Source of the DNA: Terriglobia bacterium
GTDB lineage: Bacteria; Acidobacteriota; Terriglobia; UBA7540
Reading direction: 5' to 3'
Length of the DNA: 64,000 bases
Assembly (NCBI GenBank): GCA_030040995.1
Contig: JASHOS010000273.1
Coordinates: 1 to 64,000 of the forward strand
The notes below the pieces were generated by a model that was given only the letters and a program-made list of their open reading frames with translations, did no database searches and was not told the DNA's origin. Below are positions 1 to 8,182 of the stretch, one piece after another (the first letter of the stretch is position 1; every line of letters begins with the position of its first letter). The position numbers and the translations under genes are program-made.

Positions 1-222
1 ATGCACGTCCAATTGGTGGGCGAGCTGCGCACGCGAGTGTACGAGAAAGAGTATGGCGGCAAAAAGAAGTTCGCCGTCAAGCAGCACGTATGCGAAATCG
101 CATTGCAATCCATCCTGAAACTTGAGCGCGCCGAGCAGCAGGAAGAGCCTGCCCCGGACGTCGATCCCACCGAGCTCCCCGCCGAACAGCCTACCGTCCC
201 GTCTGAGGACGTTCACTTCTAA
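1..222 (+). CDS. ssb: Single-stranded DNA-binding protein, C-terminal part (cut by window edge)
   Basis: The 73 visible residues resemble the last strand of the SSB OB-fold (HVQLVGELRTRVYE, then a Lys-rich strand and a hydrophobic strand ending IALQSILKL). An acidic, Pro-rich tail follows and ends EDVHF, a variant of the acidic tip (usually DDIPF) that SSB proteins use to bind partners. SSB coats single-stranded DNA during replication and repair. The ATG at base 1 is probably internal, because the N-terminal half of the OB-fold is missing. A perfect terminator follows. It may be the chromosomal copy or one carried by the island to its right. The call is good but rests on a short piece. Confidence 0.65.
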   Translation: MHVQLVGELRTRVYEKEYGGKKKFAVKQHVCEIALQSILKLERAEQQEEPAPDVDPTELPAEQPTVPSEDVHF

Positions 223-237
223 TCGGGGCTACCCATC

Positions 238-270
238 GAGCCTCAGCCCTCCGGGGCTGAGGCTCTTTTT
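238..270 (+). terminator. Rho-independent terminator after ssb
   Basis: Perfect 12-bp stem (238-249 with 254-265, arm GAGCCTCAGCCC), a TCCG tetraloop, then five T. It begins 15 bases after the ssb stop codon. Confidence 0.9.
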
Positions 271-427
271 CGCTCCGCGCGATCACTGGCCCCGCGTAGT
301 TTCGCCTTATTTCCTTACTTACCACAATCATTGCCCTGCGGCGCACCACATCGACGTGCTGTTCGCGCTAAGAGAGCCATGTGTCCGCTTGACCCGTCTT
401 CGCAGTGCGGGTAATCTTAATCTCCGC

Positions 428-874
428 ATGGCAATCCGTAGAATCATCGCCATCGCATTTTCAATCGCGGTAGTGTTCACGCTGGGCTGCAAGCCTCGAA
501 GCGGCACGCCATCTAAAGACCAAAATATCCCAACTCAGGTCGTGGACTTGAGGCGAATTGCTCCCATCGGCTACGAAATTTGCGGCGATCACCACCCGGT
601 GACGCGGCGAGCTAAACTTGTGCTCACACTTCAACTACCAAACAGCATTGCTGTCCCATCCGGTGACAACCAACTGGCAAAAGCTATCCTGTTCAGGCCC
701 GGCGAGCATGAAGTCGATTTGTACAAGAATCTCCACTCTGAACGGTTGCTTCACACCACCGCCCTTCTTTCGATTGAGAACGGTGTTCCAACGATCCACG
801 TCAGCCTGATGACCTACCGACTACGCCAGGGCCAATACGTGCTCGGGATCAGCGGCGATCCGATTTTCGCTTAA
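428..874 (+). CDS. Hypothetical lipoprotein
   Basis: 148 residues. Signal peptide with a basic start (MAIRR), a hydrophobic core and a lipobox-like FTLGC, so probably a type II lipoprotein anchored at Cys-22. The rest, including a conserved-looking segment YEICGDHHPVTRRAKLVLTL, is predicted periplasmic and beta-rich; I do not recognise a family. The frame is open further upstream, but the ATG at 428 is chosen because it directly precedes the signal peptide. It stands alone, between the ssb terminator and the HEPN gene. Function unknown. Confidence 0.55.
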   Translation: MAIRRIIAIAFSIAVVFTLGCKPRSGTPSKDQNIPTQVVDLRRIAPIGYEICGDHHPVTRRAKLVLTLQLPNSIAVPSGDNQLAKAILFRPGEHEVDLYKNLHSERLLHTTALLSIENGVPTIHVSLMTYRLRQGQYVLGISGDPIFA

Positions 875-1072
875 TGTACTATCGAACTTCAATGAGGGAA
901 GTCAAACCGAATGGCCGAATGAACGAGAAGGGGATTTATCCTTCGTGGTTCGACTGAGGGATCTTGTCGAACAACAGTTACTCGATATTAATGTGAGCCA
1001 GAATGGGCGTTTTAATCAGGCAGGACCGTTGAGACCCTTAGTTCAGTACAGCTAATTGTAGGAGTCGCGCAC

Positions 1073-1954
1073 ATGGCGGATGCGTCGTTTCAAATCGACT
1101 TGGCTATGCCCGTCGCTCTGACCGCCAACTTACAACGAGACATCTTTGCATCCATCCGCCCCCGATGGCCCATAACGCGTATCGACATTCAGCGCCTCGA
1201 AAGAGATGCATTCAGGCTGAAGCTCTCTATGCCTTCAGAAGAAGCGATGGCCAAGTTGTCGTCTAACGAGGATCTCACAGAATACCGCGATTTCATCGTA
1301 AGTCTCGTAGCCTTTTCGGCAATGGTTCCTGTCCAGCTAAGGAGCAAAGGCACTTTTGATTTCCCTACTGGCGACAAACAACGCAAGGCGGTATCGCTGG
1401 GTGCGATGAATTGTCAGGTGCCGTCATCGCCGCTATCAAGCCTGGAACCCCTAGTATTGGGTCTGGGCCTCGATCCGAAATACACCTCGGTGCTTCATTT
1501 TCTGTGGGAGGCTCTCAATTCTGGGCACCCTCTTTATCGCTTTATTAATCTTGCGGTGGCTGTCGAGTTGATAGTCCGCCATGACTCGCCGGTAGCTGGC
1601 TCACGCCACCCCAACTGTGGAAACCCAAAGTGCGCGTTCCAACTTGAGAAATGCCCAAAGTGCAATCGGGCTTGGAAGATTCCCTGCCAACTGCGGGAGC
1701 GTGCAGCTTTCTTGCTCCCAACAGGTGTCCTTTCTGAGTTCATAGAAGCGAGGAACCAGGTCTTCCACGGTCTCTCGGACGAACTCCACCGTGACTACGG
1801 CCACCATCTCCCAAAGCTCAATGTTTCACTTCTTCTTGTGCTCAGGAATTACCTTGGCCAACAGATGCGATTACCAGCGATCACTGAGGATCATTTGAGC
1901 ATTGCAATAAATCTGCCCGAGGTGGTAATGACGGTTTTTTACAAGCTTCCCTAG
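1073..1954 (+). CDS. HEPN-type protein with embedded zinc ribbon
   Basis: 293 residues. The C-terminal half has FIEARNQVFHGL, where R227-N228 and H232 fit the R(N)xxxH motif of HEPN domains, many of which are RNases in toxin-antitoxin or abortive-infection systems. Just before it are Cys182, Cys187, Cys194, Cys197 and Cys205, arranged like a zinc ribbon. The N-terminal half is not recognised. A GGAG eight bases before the ATG supports this start. The layout resembles Apea-like HEPN proteins, with a helical segment (YRFINLAVAVELI) before the motif. No antitoxin partner is visible next to it. Its place in an integrase-bearing island suggests defence or regulation, which is inference. Confidence 0.6.
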   Translation: MADASFQIDLAMPVALTANLQRDIFASIRPRWPITRIDIQRLERDAFRLKLSMPSEEAMAKLSSNEDLTEYRDFIVSLVAFSAMVPVQLRSKGTFDFPTGDKQRKAVSLGAMNCQVPSSPLSSLEPLVLGLGLDPKYTSVLHFLWEALNSGHPLYRFINLAVAVELIVRHDSPVAGSRHPNCGNPKCAFQLEKCPKCNRAWKIPCQLRERAAFLLPTGVLSEFIEARNQVFHGLSDELHRDYGHHLPKLNVSLLLVLRNYLGQQMRLPAITEDHLSIAINLPEVVMTVFYKLP

Positions 1955-2062
1955 ACGGTTTCATTTGACAGGGCATCAAGCGTCCATATCGGTTCTGCCA
2001 AAATCAGCGCCACGAAGCTCTTGGCACAGGAATGGCTGGTGGACAATATAAAAGATTTCGCG

Positions 2063-2728
2063 TTAACTACCTGCAGCGTTTACTCCCGGCGTGCTCCAAT
2101 GATCGGCATTGTTATCGCGAACGGGGAACTTGAACGGAGGTCGGTATTGCGGATGGTTGCGCCAGAGAAATCGAAGCACCGCAACGCCGAGCCGCGTTGT
2201 ACCCCGAACACGAACGAAATGTGGAAATCCTTCGCCGGTCTGCAGAACTTTGAATAAGCGAACGTGTGTGCGTGGATTATCAGCGATGCGATACCGGATT
2301 GCAAGGAATTGCCCGCCAGGCCGACAAAGGAGGTACTGCGACACAATATCTGGCGGGATGGCTGACTCCTCTCCGCTGAGCCGACGGATGGTGTCTTCGA
2401 AACTGATGAGCCGGTGTTCTCTGATCTCCTGCTCCAATTCCTTTGGCCAGTCCCAAGCGCAAATCTTTCCCTTTCCTCCTTGTGACCGCAGCACATTATC
2501 TACGCTTAACCGGCCACTCGGTCGCTTTCTCGGTTCGAGCAATGTTGCCGTTACATCGACCGCGGCGACCGTACCAACGTTCTCAACCTCGAAAGTACCG
2601 TGGCTGTCGTGAACATGGAGCATTGGACGGCTCTCCCGTCGCAGTTTTACATAGGACAGCCACACGGCAAAGACCGAAACCACCAGAGATGCAAACGCTA
2701 ACCAGTTTTGCCCTAGAAATGCCGCCAT
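2063..2728 (-). CDS. Hypothetical membrane-anchored protein
   Basis: 221 residues. One N-terminal transmembrane segment (about residues 8-27, WLAFASLVVSVFAVWLSYV) is followed by Lys/Arg (KLRRESRP), so the bulk is likely cytoplasmic. The soluble part begins with a short beta domain (FEVENVGTVAAVDVTATLLEP), common in bacterial proteins of unknown role, and has no catalytic motif I can name. A 167-codon frame on the other strand covers the same bases but has no recognisable protein character. It ends in a 108-bp gap after the HEPN gene and faces it tail to tail. Function unknown. Confidence 0.5.
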   Translation of the reverse strand: MAAFLGQNWLAFASLVVSVFAVWLSYVKLRRESRPMLHVHDSHGTFEVENVGTVAAVDVTATLLEPRKRPSGRLSVDNVLRSQGGKGKICAWDWPKELEQEIREHRLISFEDTIRRLSGEESAIPPDIVSQYLLCRPGGQFLAIRYRIADNPRTHVRLFKVLQTGEGFPHFVRVRGTTRLGVAVLRFLWRNHPQYRPPFKFPVRDNNADHWSTPGVNAAGS

Positions 2729-2877
2729 AACTGAGAATGATCACTTAGCATTCTGCCGGAATCAAGATCGTTCGCAACGGCTAGCCAGGAAATTCAGAAA
2801 AGCTTCGGCGCGGGCACCCATCAAGAAACCTCCCCAGCGTAGCCCCTTCTTCGCGCACTTGCACCCTCTTCACAACA

Positions 2878-3178
2878 TCAGATCCCCACCTTCTCGTACT
2901 CATCAAGCGAGGTTCCATCGTTGCGCCGGTCGTAGAGTTTGGTCGTGCGCGGGGAAGACCGGTTCGCCATGATGGTTTTGCCGGCGCCGGGATCGTGCCC
3001 TGGTTTTTGAGGTAATCAGTGATCCCTGTCGCCCGCAGGCTGTGATTACCGATCTCCATTTCGATTCCGGCCGCTCGCGCCCGGCGCCGGATCATCCGGT
3101 AAGCGTCCGGCTGAGTCAGCCGGTGTGAGATCCCGGTAAACCGCCCGGTGGTGCGGAACAGCTCGGTATGCCTCTTTC
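2878..3178 (-). pseudogene. Tyrosine integrase, C-terminal remnant with frameshift
   Basis: Reading leftward from about 3178, one frame gives ELFRTTGRFTG, RLTQPDAYRMIRRRARAAGI, then GNHSLRATGITDYLKNQG, the box II region of phage-type integrases. After a frameshift near 2990-3005 a second frame gives MANRSSPRTTKLYDRRND, DEYEKVGI and a stop at 2878, which carries the catalytic Tyr region. The N-terminal two thirds are absent; the sequence to the right is the ImmA-like gene. It is clearly non-functional, and it is a scar of an older integration or deletion distinct from the intact integrase at 8433-9593. Confidence 0.8.
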
Positions 3179-3936
3179 GCTAACGAGCCATCGCACGGCC
3201 TCAGCAGGAACAACCGGCGCATCTGGTTGCCGGTACGTGCCGATTCTAGCTCCCATTCTCCAAAACTGGCTCCTCTCGGCAGCACGACAACACGCTCGCC
3301 GAGACCGTCTCGAAAAGCTGCCTTAATCGCATCCCGGAGTTCGTCGTAGAGTTTGGAAACAGAACCCTTCCTAACCCTTCCAAAGCCCCACGTGACAAAG
3401 TTATCTTCAACTTCGAAGACCGACACGGCCCGAGTCTCCGCCAATCGAATGGCAGCGGCAGCTACAGACGTGTCAAAGAGTTTGGCAAGCTCAAACACCG
3501 TTCGAATCGTCAGTGATCCGCTCGACCAACTCAAGAATCGCTCTCGAGGCATAAGAATCTCGGTAGCCAGCATATCGCAAATCCTCTCAAGCTCTTTACC
3601 TACTCTCGGGCAGCAAGAACCGCTCGTTTGAAGAGCAGCGTGCGCGATTTCGTGCGCGATTGTAAACCGTTTTCGCTGGGGTGACAGATCGGAAGAACAG
3701 CAGATCTTGAAGCCGCCGTCGCTTTGTAACAACTCACCAGAAACGGGCAATTCTTCGTACGCAATTTCGGTCACATTGACTTTTGGCGCAATGGAATTCA
3801 GGTCTGTCGGGGGGCACGCGACGCCGTCCAGGAGATGGTCTGCTACTATCTTAATTGCATCATCAACAGAATCGGGATTCCCCGCAATCCCTAAGATGCG
3901 CTTCGCCGCTGCGCTCTTCCATTGACGTCTCACCAT
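3046..3936 (-). CDS. ImmA/IrrE-family zinc metallopeptidase, 3' end replaced
   Basis: 296 residues. The zinc site is FTIAHEIAHA (HEIAH at 95-99), with the downstream helix LERICDMLATEILMP carrying the third-ligand region typical of ImmA/IrrE peptidases. In known systems these cleave repressor-like proteins. The ATG at 3936 overlaps the stop of the 717-residue gene upstream by 7 bases, so the two are co-translated. From about residue 253 the frame runs into the integrase remnant (below about 3180) read out of frame, so the original C terminus has been lost or replaced. The catalytic domain is intact. No XRE-type repressor is next to it; the nuclease-TPR protein is the obvious partner. Confidence 0.8.
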   Translation of the reverse strand: MVRRQWKSAAAKRILGIAGNPDSVDDAIKIVADHLLDGVACPPTDLNSIAPKVNVTEIAYEELPVSGELLQSDGGFKICCSSDLSPQRKRFTIAHEIAHAALQTSGSCCPRVGKELERICDMLATEILMPRERFLSWSSGSLTIRTVFELAKLFDTSVAAAAIRLAETRAVSVFEVEDNFVTWGFGRVRKGSVSKLYDELRDAIKAAFRDGLGERVVVLPRGASFGEWELESARTGNQMRRLFLLRPCDGSLAKEAYRAVPHHRAVYRDLTPADSAGRLPDDPAPGASGRNRNGDR

Positions 3937-6083
3937 TCAACATCCTCTACCGCAACATATTCTGTAGCTTCTTTGATGAGTTGCTGCCAGTATTTCGAAG
4001 CTGGCTTGGCGCGCTTCGCCACTGACTTTGAAAGCCCCGCCGACCTCTGCGCATGTAGTTCCGCAACCCTCACTCGCACCGATGGGGACTCACGCAAAAG
4101 TCGGCGCTCGACATCGTCCGTAAAGATCTTGCCCAAGCGAATGGTCTCCCATCTTGCCCCGGCGGTCGACGTAAATTCTTCGAGCGATTGCCAAATGTCT
4201 GCTGCCTTCTTGAAACACGAAGCGGCCCTTTCGGCTTCGCGGAGCGCTTCCAAACTGCGGCCGAGCTGCAGGAATGCCCTAGCTCGCATTTCTGTAATCT
4301 CATTGTCATCGCTGCGGGAGTGTCGGAGCGCCTCTTCGTAGGCCGAGCGAGCGCCTGTCCAATCGCGCTTAGCAGCAAGGAGGTCGCCTCGTAGTATGGT
4401 GAGATCCATGTAGTCTTTGCTGCCTTCGTCGGTAATAAGACGAGTCGCCTCGTAAATCGCCGCTTCCGCTTCTCGCTTCCTGGCAGCGACGAGATAGGTG
4501 CGTCCAAGAAGGCTGTAACAATCACCTACTTCGGGATGGTTTGAACCGAACTCACCCATCCGCTTAAACATCTCGATCGCTTCCGTGAGATAGGCTTCAC
4601 TTTTCGACAGAAGATCCCGTCTCCTACTGTTGTCGTGTTCAGCTTCAGCCTCCATCCGGTGCAGACGGCCTAGACACTTCTTACAGTAAGCCGTGTTGCG
4701 GTCCCACCCGATTTCCTCGCCTAACTTAAGGCTTTTTTGAGCTTCCGACCGTGCCTCAGGGAGACGACCGATCCGTTGAAAGACCCACGACTTGCCGCAG
4801 ATCAGTGCTTGGGTCTCACCTTCAACCTCCAATTTCGTTCTTCTCGGACGACGCGCGGCGTTGATTGAAAGCTGCGCAGCTCGTAGGACAAGTCGCTTGT
4901 TGCCCGACGACTTAAGAAGCTTGTCCAGCCTCATAAATAACCTTGCCACAGGCCGAGGATATGAGCCGACGCATTTATCTGCCAGCGCGAGAGCGCTGCG
5001 CAATTGGCGATCAATGCTCGCACCATGGATGTGAGGACGCGATTCGAGATATCTCAGCATAGACTCAAGCGCCCGGCTCAGGAGTTCGTCTGTATCCGAG
5101 TTACCGGTCAGCTTACTTGGGAGGGGGAGCAGTCTAGTCAACCCATTCTCTTCAGAAATCACATTCGTCGTAAGCAACTCGCCTAAATCTGAGTGCAGTT
5201 TCGACTCACTGCAACCCACAGCGCCCGCCACGACCTCAGCGGGCAGGCCTTCGTCACACGCCTGGAGGATCAGGAGCGCGTCAGCCAAATCGTGCGGAAG
5301 ATCGGCCGAGTCGACCACGGGCGGTGACCTTAGCTCGACACGTCTGCTGCGCGCCTCTGTGATCAGCTCGGTTACAGCATATTGAGCTCTCTCGGTAATC
5401 GCCTTCGAGAATATCCGGCTCAGCATGTCGATCAGACGTCTTCCGTCCTCTTCCCCAGCCAGTAGACGCGCCCGGAATTCAATATTGGTCTCCAATTGAT
5501 GTTGTGGGCTACAGACGAGTGTGATTCGCCGAAGTAGATTGTAAGGACTGGAGCCAAGCGCCTGAAAGATTGTCGGGTGATTAAGTCTCTCACTGGAGCA
5601 TAGGTTTTCAAACTTTGTGGTGTCCCCGTCAGCCTCAGCCGCGATTCGGAGAAGCGCTCGTAGGCATGACATGAGCGCTCCGCCACCGTCACTGTATACA
5701 AGCCGAAATTGTCTTTCCGTAGACTTGACCGCGCCTTTCTCGACCCTCCGCAACCACTCGAGTATATCTTCTCGCGTTGGGCTAAGTTTGGCCTCGATCA
5801 GTGCCTCTGGTGGTTTGGTGAAGAAATCCCACGCCGTCATTGCACCGTCAGAGTCGACACGGGGCTCCATCCCGACCAGCCACTGCCTGTGTGGGGCGGA
5901 CAGCGCCCGCGCCATCAAGTCTAAGGTCTGATCGGTTGCGTAGTTTATCTGGTATAGAATCCCGGACCCGGTGGCAGGGCCCCCTACGGCACCCGAGACC
6001 GACTCTGCACGAGATGTACGTTCACCGATCGGCGTCCTCCTCCGCTTACCTGAACCAGCAACCACTTCAGACACGCTTGTCAC
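3930..6083 (-). CDS. Putative PD-(D/E)xK nuclease with TPR repeats, candidate defence effector
   Basis: 717 residues. Residues about 40-115 resemble the Cap4/DUF4297-type nuclease fold: GILYQINYA, then E73, D77 and the E97-A-K99 core of a D...ExK site. A middle segment near residues 270-330 (LLILQACDEGLPAEVVAGAV) looks like the winged helix found after the NTPase in STAND proteins, but I see no Walker A motif. The C-terminal half (about 400-690) is TPR-like helical pairs, a sensor-type architecture. It is the first gene of a two-gene unit with the ImmA-like peptidase. The first in-frame start is GTG at 6083; the promoter-like box just upstream suggests GTG 6074 is also possible. The nuclease call is moderate and the defence role is inference. 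Confidence 0.6.
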   Translation of the reverse strand: MTSVSEVVAGSGKRRRTPIGERTSRAESVSGAVGGPATGSGILYQINYATDQTLDLMARALSAPHRQWLVGMEPRVDSDGAMTAWDFFTKPPEALIEAKLSPTREDILEWLRRVEKGAVKSTERQFRLVYSDGGGALMSCLRALLRIAAEADGDTTKFENLCSSERLNHPTIFQALGSSPYNLLRRITLVCSPQHQLETNIEFRARLLAGEEDGRRLIDMLSRIFSKAITERAQYAVTELITEARSRRVELRSPPVVDSADLPHDLADALLILQACDEGLPAEVVAGAVGCSESKLHSDLGELLTTNVISEENGLTRLLPLPSKLTGNSDTDELLSRALESMLRYLESRPHIHGASIDRQLRSALALADKCVGSYPRPVARLFMRLDKLLKSSGNKRLVLRAAQLSINAARRPRRTKLEVEGETQALICGKSWVFQRIGRLPEARSEAQKSLKLGEEIGWDRNTAYCKKCLGRLHRMEAEAEHDNSRRRDLLSKSEAYLTEAIEMFKRMGEFGSNHPEVGDCYSLLGRTYLVAARKREAEAAIYEATRLITDEGSKDYMDLTILRGDLLAAKRDWTGARSAYEEALRHSRSDDNEITEMRARAFLQLGRSLEALREAERAASCFKKAADIWQSLEEFTSTAGARWETIRLGKIFTDDVERRLLRESPSVRVRVAELHAQRSAGLSKSVAKRAKPASKYWQQLIKEATEYVAVEDVEW

Positions 6084-6085
6084 TA

Positions 6086-6115
6086 ATTATACCGCAACCC
6101 TTTACTATGCCCGAA
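6086..6115 (-). promoter_or_regulatory. Promoter-like -10 box before the nuclease-TPR gene
   Basis: On the minus strand a perfect TATAAT lies at 6091-6086, only two bases before the GTG at 6083. The -35 (TTCGGG, 18-bp spacing) is weak. If used, transcription would start near 6079, implying an almost leaderless message from GTG 6074 or a start further in. Confidence 0.4.
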
Positions 6116-6345
6116 CACTCTCGTGAGCCAGGTCAGTCCAAGCAAATAGGCCGCGGCTCGGGAGTAGAGCTAGGTCTATGGTGGCACGGACCGCCACAGG
6201 ATCCGAGAAATTGACACTCCGCCGTTGTGCGTGACTAAGCTTTACGGCAGTGCCGACATCCGCTACGACCGCAAGACGGAGGCATTCCAACGGCGGTCGC
6301 TGTTGCCCGCCGTATGCTACACTTCTGTGGAAGAGGTGCTGGTAG

Positions 6346-6699
6346 ATGTTCGGACCCGATGACGTTCTCTGGGGATCTGCGCCGGGACAAGGCCCCGAGT
6401 TGCGGAATGCCGTCGAGCGCGAGACCGGTCACACCAGCGGAGCGTGGCATCGCCGCCGAAGTACGTGGCCAGGCCTCTGGTTCATTAGAATCATCCTGCT
6501 CGTCTTCTTCATCCTGACTCCCATTTTTGCCGCCTGGGACTTAATTTCTCCCCGAACCTTCCGGGAATTCGCATACGGGCCGCACCCGATTTTCATTCCC
6601 GCGAAAGATCGCCACCCGCATCCGCTCTCGTGGACGAATCCGCCAAGCAGCTCCGCCGGCCGGACACGGCTGCCCCGCAATTTACCCGAGGGCGAGTGA
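6346..6699 (+). CDS. Small single-pass membrane protein, hypothetical
   Basis: 117 residues with one strong hydrophobic segment (about 45-63, FIRIILLVFFILTPIFAAW) and a Pro/Arg-rich, polar C terminus. GAGGTG seven bases before the ATG is a good ribosome site. No domain recognised. It is transcribed away from the nuclease-TPR gene, with a 262-bp gap between them in which I see no gene. It could be chance, but the ribosome site and the membrane segment together favour a real gene. Confidence 0.4.
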   Translation: MFGPDDVLWGSAPGQGPELRNAVERETGHTSGAWHRRRSTWPGLWFIRIILLVFFILTPIFAAWDLISPRTFREFAYGPHPIFIPAKDRHPHPLSWTNPPSSSAGRTRLPRNLPEGE

Positions 6700-6747
6700 A
6701 CTCCGGGGGGCGGATCTCTTGATGCATTATCTTCGACCACAGCATAG

Positions 6748-7002
6748 GTGAGCACACGGGGGGGCCAAACGACAATGCCATCGTCCGTTGCCTCTGTTCG
6801 CCCTTCTGACGCCCTCCTCGCAGCATCGCTGGCGAAACTCTGGCCTCATCGGAGCCACGAATCCAACTTCCTCAAGAGTCTCCTTTGCGTCTCCGGGCTA
6901 CACCGATGGCAGCGCCTGGACCTGAGCCGACTGGTCCCAGAAAGAGATGTCCAATTTTGTCGGTGGTGTCCAAAGGTCAAAGTTGACGGCACGATTTATT
7001 GA
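6748..7002 (+). CDS. Possible small protein with a CRxC-like C terminus
   Basis: 84 residues from ATG 6748, or 75 from ATG 6775. The C-terminal part, LCVSGLHRWQRLDL followed by QFCRWCPK, resembles small bacterial proteins with a GxHxW motif and a CRxC knuckle. The ribosome site is poor. It could be real but short and unusual, or a relic. Little else can be said. Confidence 0.25.
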   Translation: MSTRGGQTTMPSSVASVRPSDALLAASLAKLWPHRSHESNFLKSLLCVSGLHRWQRLDLSRLVPERDVQFCRWCPKVKVDGTIY

Positions 7003-7332
7003 GCCTGAGGCCGCCGTCCGCCCTTACGAGTTTTCGAGCAGCCACCACGAAAATCCCTCCCCGTCGCCCGGTTCTTACCCGACCCACAAACCGGTTCCCC
7101 GTTTCGTAACTGTGTGAGATACAGCAGGTTAGTTCCGGGTGGTCTGATTGTGCCCGTCCACTACACCCCTCATGCTCGCGAACGAGCCGGACTAAACACC
7201 ACACGTGAGCCAAAGGCAAAATTTTTTTCGCACCCTTTGGGACTTTTTGCCTTTTTTAGGCTCCTTAGTAAATGAAGGGCAATCTTGAAGAGATCGGCCC
7301 TCCGCCCGCAGGCCCAGCAACAGGTCGCGCGT
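7003..7332 (+). other. Gene-free gap with terminator-like hairpin
   Basis: I see no convincing gene. At 7212-7221 and 7245-7254 the arms AAAGGCAAAA and TTTTGCCTTT can pair around a 23-base loop and are followed by more T. This could end transcription from the small genes to the left. The frame of the next gene is open up to a TTG at 7285. Confidence 0.35.
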
Positions 7333-7629
7333 ATGCGGGAGCGGACGGAGAAGATCGTGATTATAACCTCGACTGAACCGCGGATTGACGGCTATTGGAT
7401 TAGAGCCTACAAAGGCATTGTCCAAGGACAGACGTGGGACGGATTGCTCCGTAATGGCGAGGAGATCGGAGCGAACGCCGTACTCAACACGTCTTTCGAC
7501 GACGCGCTAGACATCGACACGCTGTTCCACGGCTCCGCCGTGGTACTGAAGCGCGTACACCTGCCCGGCTTGCTACCTCAAAGGCCAGAACGCCGCAAAC
7601 CGTCGCATCGACCCCGGAGATCCCGATGA
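7333..7629 (+). CDS. YbjQ/UPF0145-like protein
   Basis: 98 residues from ATG 7333; the frame stays open to a TTG at 7285. KIVIITSTEPRIDGYWIRAY, GIVQGQTWDGLL, then GANAVLNTSFDD and FHGSAVVLKRV follow the layout of the YbjQ (DUF74) domain: an ITST-type first strand, GIVxG, the GANAVxxxxFD core and a final G(T/S)AV strand. The family is a small pentameric beta protein of unclear function. Its stop overlaps the start of the ORF6N gene (ATGA at 7626), which indicates translational coupling. The C-terminal Arg/Pro tail is unusual. The family match is moderate. Confidence 0.55.
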   Translation: MRERTEKIVIITSTEPRIDGYWIRAYKGIVQGQTWDGLLRNGEEIGANAVLNTSFDDALDIDTLFHGSAVVLKRVHLPGLLPQRPERRKPSHRPRRSR

Positions 7630-8177
7630 AAACTGACAGGCCCCACAGTTCTCAGCTCACTTCCCTGCCAATGGAGCGCATCGACCGCATGATCCTGCTC
7701 CTCCGCAGGCAAAGGGTGATTCTCGACGCCGATTTAGCAATCCTTTACGGCGTCACAACTAAAGCCTTCAATCAAGCAGTCAAGCGCAACCACGAACGAT
7801 TCCCGTCTGATTTCATGTTCCGACTCACGCTGGAGGAAAAGGCCGAGGTGGTCACAAACTGTGACCACCTTCGCAAGCTCAAGTTCTCACCAGTCCTCCC
7901 TGCGGCCTTCACAGAGCACGGCGCAATCATGGCCGCAAGCGTGCTCAACTCACCGCGAGCCATCGCCGTCAGTGTATACGTAGTGCGGGCCTTCGTACGA
8001 CTTCGCGAGGCCATGATCAGCCAACGGGAATTTGCCAGCAAGCTCGCCGAGCTTGAGAAGAAGCTCGTGGAGCACGATGAAAAATTCGCCGAGGTCTTTG
8101 AAGCAATCCACGAACTTATGCAACCGGCGCCGGTCCCGCCCAAGGGCCGCATTGGATTTACTGCTTCGGAGGAATAG
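7626..8177 (+). CDS. ORF6N domain protein
   Basis: 183 residues. Residues about 17-100 match the ORF6N DNA-binding domain: RIDRMILLLRRQRVILDADL, ILYGV, KRNHERFPSDFMFRL, followed by the FTEHGAIMAASVL block. ORF6N/KilA-N-type proteins are common on phages and mobile elements as regulators or antirepressor-like proteins. Residues about 135-162 (LAELEKKLVEHDEKFAEVFE) form a coiled coil, probably for oligomerisation. The ATG at 7626 overlaps the preceding stop; ATG 7671 is a second possible start just before the domain. It lies just upstream of the Xis-like and integrase genes and probably belongs to the same element. Confidence 0.85.
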   Translation: MKTDRPHSSQLTSLPMERIDRMILLLRRQRVILDADLAILYGVTTKAFNQAVKRNHERFPSDFMFRLTLEEKAEVVTNCDHLRKLKFSPVLPAAFTEHGAIMAASVLNSPRAIAVSVYVVRAFVRLREAMISQREFASKLAELEKKLVEHDEKFAEVFEAIHELMQPAPVPPKGRIGFTASEE

Positions 8178-8182
8178 CCATC

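Noticed and set aside
2109-2612. 167-codon plus-strand frame
   Set aside because: The opposite strand (2063-2728) has a membrane helix and a more protein-like sequence; this one is Ser/Arg-rich without motif.
3930-6083. STAND NTPase assignment for the nuclease-TPR protein
   Set aside because: The winged-helix plus TPR order suggested it, but there is no Walker A (GxxxxGK[ST]) or Walker B motif.
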